Positions 11,978-16,095 of a DNA stretch of 16,095 nt are shown here, one piece after another; position 1 is the stretch's first letter, and each line of letters begins with the position of its first letter. Location of the stretch: contig JAEVZP010000164.1 in NCBI GenBank assembly GCA_023392185.1, positions 1 through 16,095 of the forward strand. Direction: 5' to 3'. The notes under the pieces were generated by a model, which saw only the letters and a program-made list of their open reading frames with translations, made no database searches and was not told where the DNA came from. The position numbers and the translations under genes are program-made. The DNA comes from Bacteroidota bacterium (GTDB lineage Bacteria; Bacteroidota; Bacteroidia; Chitinophagales; Chitinophagaceae).

Positions 11978-14677
11978 ATGATACGCAGGCCGGGTAAAAA
12001 TAACAGGGAAAACGCTACTGCCGCCCGATATGGGCTGCGCCTGCTGTTAGTCTTAACAGTTCTGTTGGCCGGCAGTCGCGTTGGGGCGCAAATTAAGATG
12101 GATCGTCCGGTCTCCCCCACGCAGTTGCCGACAGATTCGGTAAAAAAGGTCCTGTCCGACTCGCTTTCGGCCAAAACCGACTCCTTAAAAGCAGGAGTCG
12201 ATACAGCGCGCCGAACGGCCCTCGAAGACTCGCTGGGCATCCGGATTTCGCCCGACGCGCTGCCGGCCGTGGTAGAAGCTACGGCGACCGACAGCGCTCT
12301 CCTGCAACTGCGGCGCAACCAGTTTTACCTCTACGGCGATGTGGTGGTTACTTATGAAGACCTGAAACTGAACGCCGGGAAGGTCACCTATGATCAGAAG
12401 GAAGGGGTCATCTTCGCCGAGCCGTCTACCGACAGCGCCAGGAAAAAAGACCTGCCCACCTTTACCCAGGGCAGCGAGAAGTTTACTTACGACGACCTGC
12501 GCTATAATTTCAACACCAAAAAAGCGCTGGTGCGCAATGCCCGCACGCAGTACGGCGAAGGCTATGTCTTTAGCGACCAGGTGAAACGCGCGCCCGACCA
12601 AAGCATCTTTGGCCTGCAAAGCGTGTACACCACCTGCAACCTGGAGCAGCCGCACTTCGGCATCCGGTCACGGCGTATCAAAGTGATTCCCGGGCGCATT
12701 GCCGTGGCCGGTTCATCCAACTTCGAGATTGAACAGGTGCCCACACCGCTGTTCTTGCCTTTTGCGCTTTTCCCTATTTCCGAGCAGCAGCGCTCGGGCT
12801 TCCGCATTCCTTCCTATACGATCGAGCAGGCGCGCGGCGTGGGCCTCACCAACGGCGGCTACTATGTCTATTTTTCTGACAAGGCCGACCTGCTCGTTAC
12901 CTCCAATATCTATTCCCGGGGGAGTTTTAACGTATCAGCGGTTTCAGCTTATGCCAACCGCTACCGCTACAATGGCGGCGTACAACTGGCTTATGGCTAT
13001 GACAAGCTGGGCGAGGTCTTTGAGCCGGGCAGCACCATCACCAAAACCTTTGCCATTCGCTGGACCCACCGCACCGATCCAAAGGCGCGGCCCGGCATTA
13101 CGTTCAACGCCAACATCGACCTGCAGAAAGGCAATTATTACCAGCGCAACTCCTACAACCCGGCGCTGGTCTTGCAAAACCAATATAATTCCAGCCTTAC
13201 GTTTACCAAAACCTGGCGCAAGCGGCCCATGAGCCTGACGGCAGGCGCGAATTTTCAGCAAACCTTCAGCGGACAAAGTGCGCTCAACAACGTGCAGCTG
13301 CCAACGGTCAACTTCTACTATTCCCAGATCACGCCTTTCAAACGACGCAACCCGATCGGCGCGCCCAAGTGGTATGAGAAGATCACCACCTCCTACAACT
13401 TCAACCTCGCCAATAATCTGTCGTTCTACGACACCGCTTTTGAGATTTCGAAACTCCGCCTCACCGATTTTCAGAACGGCATCCGCCACAGCATTCCGGT
13501 TTCGGCCAACTATACCGCGCTGCGCTATATCAACCTGGCTTTCAACGTGAGTTATAATGAATACTGGCTCACCCGCCGGGATTTCATCAACTACAACTAT
13601 CAAAAGCAGCAGCTCGATACCGTAACGCAGTCCGGCTTTTTCACGGCCCGCGACTTCACCAGCAATGCCACGGCAAGCACCCGCATCTACGGCATGAAGC
13701 TTTTTAAGCGCGGCCGGGTCGCAGGCGTCCGCCACGTCCTTGAGCCTTCCATAGGTTATAGCTATGTGCCCGACTTTGCCAAATCGCCTTTCAACACGGC
13801 CTATTACCAGCAACTGACGCCCGGCGGCGCGATTCTGCCGGTTTCGCCGTATCTGCGCAACGCCTTTGGGCCGTCTGGTCCTTTCGGCCAGTCTAACTCG
13901 GCGCTGAACTATGGGATCAACAACGTCTTGCAGGCCAAACTGCGCAGCAAAAAATCCGGCGACACCGCCACGGCTACACGCAACGTGACGCTCATCGACC
14001 GCCTGTCGCTCGACGGACGTTACGACTTCGCTGCCGACTCTTTCCGGTGGAGCGATGTGGCGCTTTCCTTCCGCACCAATCTTTTCGATAAAATCAATAT
14101 TTCAGCAGGCGCCATTTTCGATCCTTACGCCTTTGATTATGAAACGGGCATCCGCAACCGGCTGACCCTGGTGGAAACCGGTGGAGGACTGGCCCGTTTC
14201 CGTTCCGGCAACATCTCGCTCTCCACCTCGCTGCGCTCTTCCGGAAAAAGCGCCCCACAGGTACCTGATTCGACCCACAACGCCAGCCGCTTCCTGCAAC
14301 GGGGTGCCGCCGATTATGTGGATTTTAATATCCCCTGGAACCTCAACCTGAGCTACTCGCTGACGACCAGCCGCAACTACCTGCCGGCTAGAAAGGCCGA
14401 TACATTTGTGACAGAGCAGAACGCTATTTTCGGAGGGGACTTCAACCTGACGCCGCGCTGGAAGGTGGCCCTGACGAGCGGCTACAACTTCCGGCTCAAG
14501 GAAATTTCGTTTACCTCGCTCGACATCTACCGCGACCTCCACTGCTTTGAGATGCGGCTCAATACCATCCCTTTCGGTCCGCTCAAAAGCTTTACGTTTA
14601 CGCTCAACGTAAAGGCAGCAGTATTGCAGGATTTACGCCTTGTGCGCCGCCGCGACTACCGCGACAGCGTATTTTAG
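11978..14677 (+). CDS. lptD: LptD-type LPS-assembly outer-membrane protein
   Basis: An 899-residue outer-membrane beta-barrel that, with the lipoprotein LptE, should insert lipopolysaccharide into the outer leaflet. A signal peptide covers 1-37 (RLLLVLTVLLAGSRVGA before Q). A Ser/Asp-rich linker (about 40-105) precedes an OstA/LptD N-terminal jelly-roll at about 106-240: NQFYLYGDVVVTYEDLKLNA, GVIFAEP, RYNFNTKKALVRNARTQYGEG, and YTTCNLEQPHFGI. Then come the Bacteroidota-type LptD barrel signatures PTPLFLPFALFP, SGFRIPSYTIEQARGVGLTN and GGYYVYFSDKADL. Alternating aromatic strands run to the C-terminus. Two cysteines are notable (in YTTCN and in DLHCFEMR), fewer than the four of E. coli LptD. 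The start ATG 11978 gives a clean signal peptide. Divergent from the amidase; probably monocistronic here. Confidence 0.87.
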   Translation: MIRRPGKNNRENATAARYGLRLLLVLTVLLAGSRVGAQIKMDRPVSPTQLPTDSVKKVLSDSLSAKTDSLKAGVDTARRTALEDSLGIRISPDALPAVVEATATDSALLQLRRNQFYLYGDVVVTYEDLKLNAGKVTYDQKEGVIFAEPSTDSARKKDLPTFTQGSEKFTYDDLRYNFNTKKALVRNARTQYGEGYVFSDQVKRAPDQSIFGLQSVYTTCNLEQPHFGIRSRRIKVIPGRIAVAGSSNFEIEQVPTPLFLPFALFPISEQQRSGFRIPSYTIEQARGVGLTNGGYYVYFSDKADLLVTSNIYSRGSFNVSAVSAYANRYRYNGGVQLAYGYDKLGEVFEPGSTITKTFAIRWTHRTDPKARPGITFNANIDLQKGNYYQRNSYNPALVLQNQYNSSLTFTKTWRKRPMSLTAGANFQQTFSGQSALNNVQLPTVNFYYSQITPFKRRNPIGAPKWYEKITTSYNFNLANNLSFYDTAFEISKLRLTDFQNGIRHSIPVSANYTALRYINLAFNVSYNEYWLTRRDFINYNYQKQQLDTVTQSGFFTARDFTSNATASTRIYGMKLFKRGRVAGVRHVLEPSIGYSYVPDFAKSPFNTAYYQQLTPGGAILPVSPYLRNAFGPSGPFGQSNSALNYGINNVLQAKLRSKKSGDTATATRNVTLIDRLSLDGRYDFAADSFRWSDVALSFRTNLFDKINISAGAIFDPYAFDYETGIRNRLTLVETGGGLARFRSGNISLSTSLRSSGKSAPQVPDSTHNASRFLQRGAADYVDFNIPWNLNLSYSLTTSRNYLPARKADTFVTEQNAIFGGDFNLTPRWKVALTSGYNFRLKEISFTSLDIYRDLHCFEMRLNTIPFGPLKSFTFTLNVKAAVLQDLRLVRRRDYRDSVF

Positions 14678-14722
14678 AAAAATCTTTTGCGGCTCCGGTT
14701 TCCGGAAAAATGTCCGTTTAAC

Positions 14723-14748
14723 TTGAAACTCGGTTTATGAGTTTTCAA
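14723..14748. terminator. Weak hairpin after lptD
   Basis: TTGAAACTC (14723-14731) pairs with GAGTTTTCAA (14739-14748) with one bulged T around a 7-nt loop, 45 nt after the lptD stop. The stem is A/T-rich and the T tail poor, so termination is only plausible. Confidence 0.35.
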
Positions 14749-14773
14749 TTTCAATTGGTTATAGTTGAATGGA

Positions 14774-14867
14774 GGTCACAAAGGGCGCAAAGAAGGCACA
14801 GAGGTCCACAAAGAACTGAAGGGTGTCTCCGTAGATCTTTGTGAACACCTCCGTGGTCTCTGTGGCC
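14774..14867. repeat. Long imperfect inverted repeat of CACAGAG/CACAAAG words
   Basis: The left part holds repeated words (GGTCACAAAG, GCGCAAAGAAGGCACAGAGG, TCCACAAAGAA). The right part (ATCTTTGTGAACACCTCCG, then TGGTCTCTGTGGCC) is their imperfect complement, so about 35-40 nt on each side can fold around a 20-nt loop. From memory, CACAGAGG/CTCTGTGG repeats of this kind are dispersed in many bacterial genomes. It lies between convergent genes; no protein is evident. Confidence 0.6.
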
Positions 14868-14899
14868 ATTATCACCTTAAAACGAGATGCACGTTCCGG

Positions 14900-16095
14900 T
14901 TAAGGCACCAGCAGCTTCAGTGCGCCCTGCCCTTGCTTCGATTGGTAATGCAGGATATACAACCCGGCAGACAATGAGGTCTCCAGGGTCCATGCGATGC
15001 TTTCATTTCCGGAAAACACACCTCTCTTTTCAGCCAGTTTCCGCCCGGCAAGGTCGAAGACCGACAGTGTAACAGCCCCCGGCAGATTGCCAAACAGCAC
15101 AATGCGTTGTCCGTCCGGCTGATACAAACCCGTCAGATTTTTCTCACAAAAAGCCTCCTTTTCCGGAATATTCAAGGTCTGGAGCGCCCGGGCAAAGTTT
15201 GGGATGCCATACCCTAATTGGATATCCGGGTTGGCGTAGCGATGGGCGCTGCGCACGATTGCATCGCGGATTTCGCCCGGTTTTTTTCCGGGATAGGCCT
15301 GCATCAGGCAGGCCGCAAAACCGGCTATCTGGGGGGTCGAAAAAGAAGTGCCGCTGCCGCTGAAGAGGCCGCCCGTCGGGCTGTAAACAAAAGCGCCGTT
15401 CCCCAGGCCACACACATCGGGTTTGATCCGCCCGGCAGCATTGGGCCCGTAGCCGCTGTTGACCGCCGGAAATCCGTTGGCAGCCACCGACCCAACCGTG
15501 AGTGCGCTGTCGGCATCGCCGGGCGTCAGGATCTTTTGCCAGGAAGAACTGCCTTCATTACCGGCTGTCAGCACCATCATCATGCCTTTGGCAGTGGCCA
15601 GGTTGGCAGCCTGCGCCACGGAGGTGGTTTTCCCGTCGAGTTGTGCAAAGGAAAAATCAGCACCGGCCGGAAATTCAAACGTATTGTAGCCCAGCGAAAC
15701 CGAAACCACATCAGCGCCGATGCTGTCGGCGCGCTCCATAGCTGCGATCATCTGGTCGAGTTCCACGCGCTGCTCGCCCGCAGGATTTTCAGACACATAC
15801 AGCGCAATGCCGGCATCCGGTGCGGCCCCCACATAGGTATTGGGTTGAAAACCGGCAATGGCTGATAGCACACTCGTGCCATGCGAGCCGCCTGAGTAGA
15901 TATCCGAAGCGCTGCGCAGGATAAAGTTGTAGGTATCCACCAGCCGCCCGCTGCTGCGCAGGGCCGCAAAACCCGGATGGGTATCAGTGCCCCGGAACTG
16001 CTCGTCAATAACGGCAATCAGCATCCCGCTGCCCGTAAAACCGGCATCGTGGAGCGCATCGCCGTTTACCAGATGGTTTTGGGTCCAGGCACTGC
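14900..16095 (-). CDS. Subtilisin-like (S8) serine protease with T9SS tail, 5' end outside window
   Basis: A secreted peptidase of family S8. The frame stays open past the ATG at 16024 to the window edge, reading WTQNHLVNGDALHDAGFTGS before that Met, which matches the usual entry to the subtilisin core; the start therefore lies outside. The catalytic triad is complete: Asp in MLIAVIDEQF (codon 16006-16004), His in GGSHGTSV (15883-15881) and Ser in GTSFSTPQIAGF (near 15345). The oxyanion Asn is in VLTAGNEGS. After the catalytic domain (ending about ALQTLNIPEKEAF) comes a type A T9SS sorting domain: VTLSVFDLAGRKL, then SLSAGLYILHYQS and ALKLLVP. The protein would be exported by Sec and T9SS and act at or outside the cell surface. 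About 397 residues are visible; N-terminal signal and propeptide are missing. Convergent with lptD. Confidence 0.92.
   Translation of the reverse strand, partial: SAWTQNHLVNGDALHDAGFTGSGMLIAVIDEQFRGTDTHPGFAALRSSGRLVDTYNFILRSASDIYSGGSHGTSVLSAIAGFQPNTYVGAAPDAGIALYVSENPAGEQRVELDQMIAAMERADSIGADVVSVSLGYNTFEFPAGADFSFAQLDGKTTSVAQAANLATAKGMMMVLTAGNEGSSSWQKILTPGDADSALTVGSVAANGFPAVNSGYGPNAAGRIKPDVCGLGNGAFVYSPTGGLFSGSGTSFSTPQIAGFAACLMQAYPGKKPGEIRDAIVRSAHRYANPDIQLGYGIPNFARALQTLNIPEKEAFCEKNLTGLYQPDGQRIVLFGNLPGAVTLSVFDLAGRKLAEKRGVFSGNESIAWTLETSLSAGLYILHYQSKQGQGALKLLVP

Noticed and set aside
12944..13813. 289-residue minus-strand open frame
   Set aside because: It is antisense to the lptD barrel region and shows no recognisable domain or start context.
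1..16095. A novel multi-gene defence, mobile or biosynthetic system
   Set aside because: All genes belong to recognisable envelope, transport, RNA-modification or secreted-protein families; no transposase, recombinase, reverse transcriptase, nuclease or toxin-antitoxin pair is visible.

Overview
This window reads as chromosomal DNA from a member of the Bacteroidota. The sequence evidence is two secreted proteins ending in type IX secretion (T9SS) sorting domains, Bacteroidota-type promoter elements (TTG about 20 nt from TAnnTTT), almost no Shine-Dalgarno sequences, and a divergent amidase/lptD pair of the kind I associate with that phylum. The DNA is moderately GC-rich, which with the adhesin architecture suggests a Chitinophagia- or Saprospiria-like lineage, but this placement is a guess.

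Layout. (1) 1-731: the 3' part of an MBL-fold metallohydrolase. (2) 732-1024: a gene-free stretch holding several hairpin repeats and a terminator. (3) 1025-2113: a secreted TolB-like PD40 beta-propeller. (4) 2224-2598: the fluoride channel crcB, directly behind a terminator. (5) 2599-2854: a spacer built from small palindromes and tandem repeats. (6) 2855-4012: an RsmB/NOP-family RNA m5C methyltransferase. (7) 4013-4340: a spacer with a possible promoter and a possible pseudoknotted leader. (8) 4341-8312: a 1323-residue multidomain T9SS adhesin. (9) A leftward cluster follows: an amidase (11044-11925), an EGF-like lipoprotein (10420-10953) and an ABC exporter (8454-10238), with a promoter or terminator separating the units. 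(10) 11978-14677: an LptD-type outer-membrane protein, divergent from the amidase. (11) 14900-16095: the 3' part of a subtilisin-like protease with a T9SS tail, on the minus strand.

Most genes concern the cell envelope or surface: LPS export (LptD), peptidoglycan hydrolysis (amidase), a surface lipoprotein, an ABC exporter and two T9SS cargo proteins. No T9SS machinery, mobile element, CRISPR array, phage gene, tRNA or rRNA is visible, and I see no multi-gene defence or biosynthetic system.

The most unusual signal is at DNA level. The 8-bp palindrome TTCCGGAA occurs 16 times by eye in 16 kb, in coding and non-coding DNA, on genes of both orientations and in all three reading frames. Chance would give roughly 0.25 copies. 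The intergenic regions also carry several different hairpin and tandem repeats, resembling dispersed families rather than ordinary spacers.
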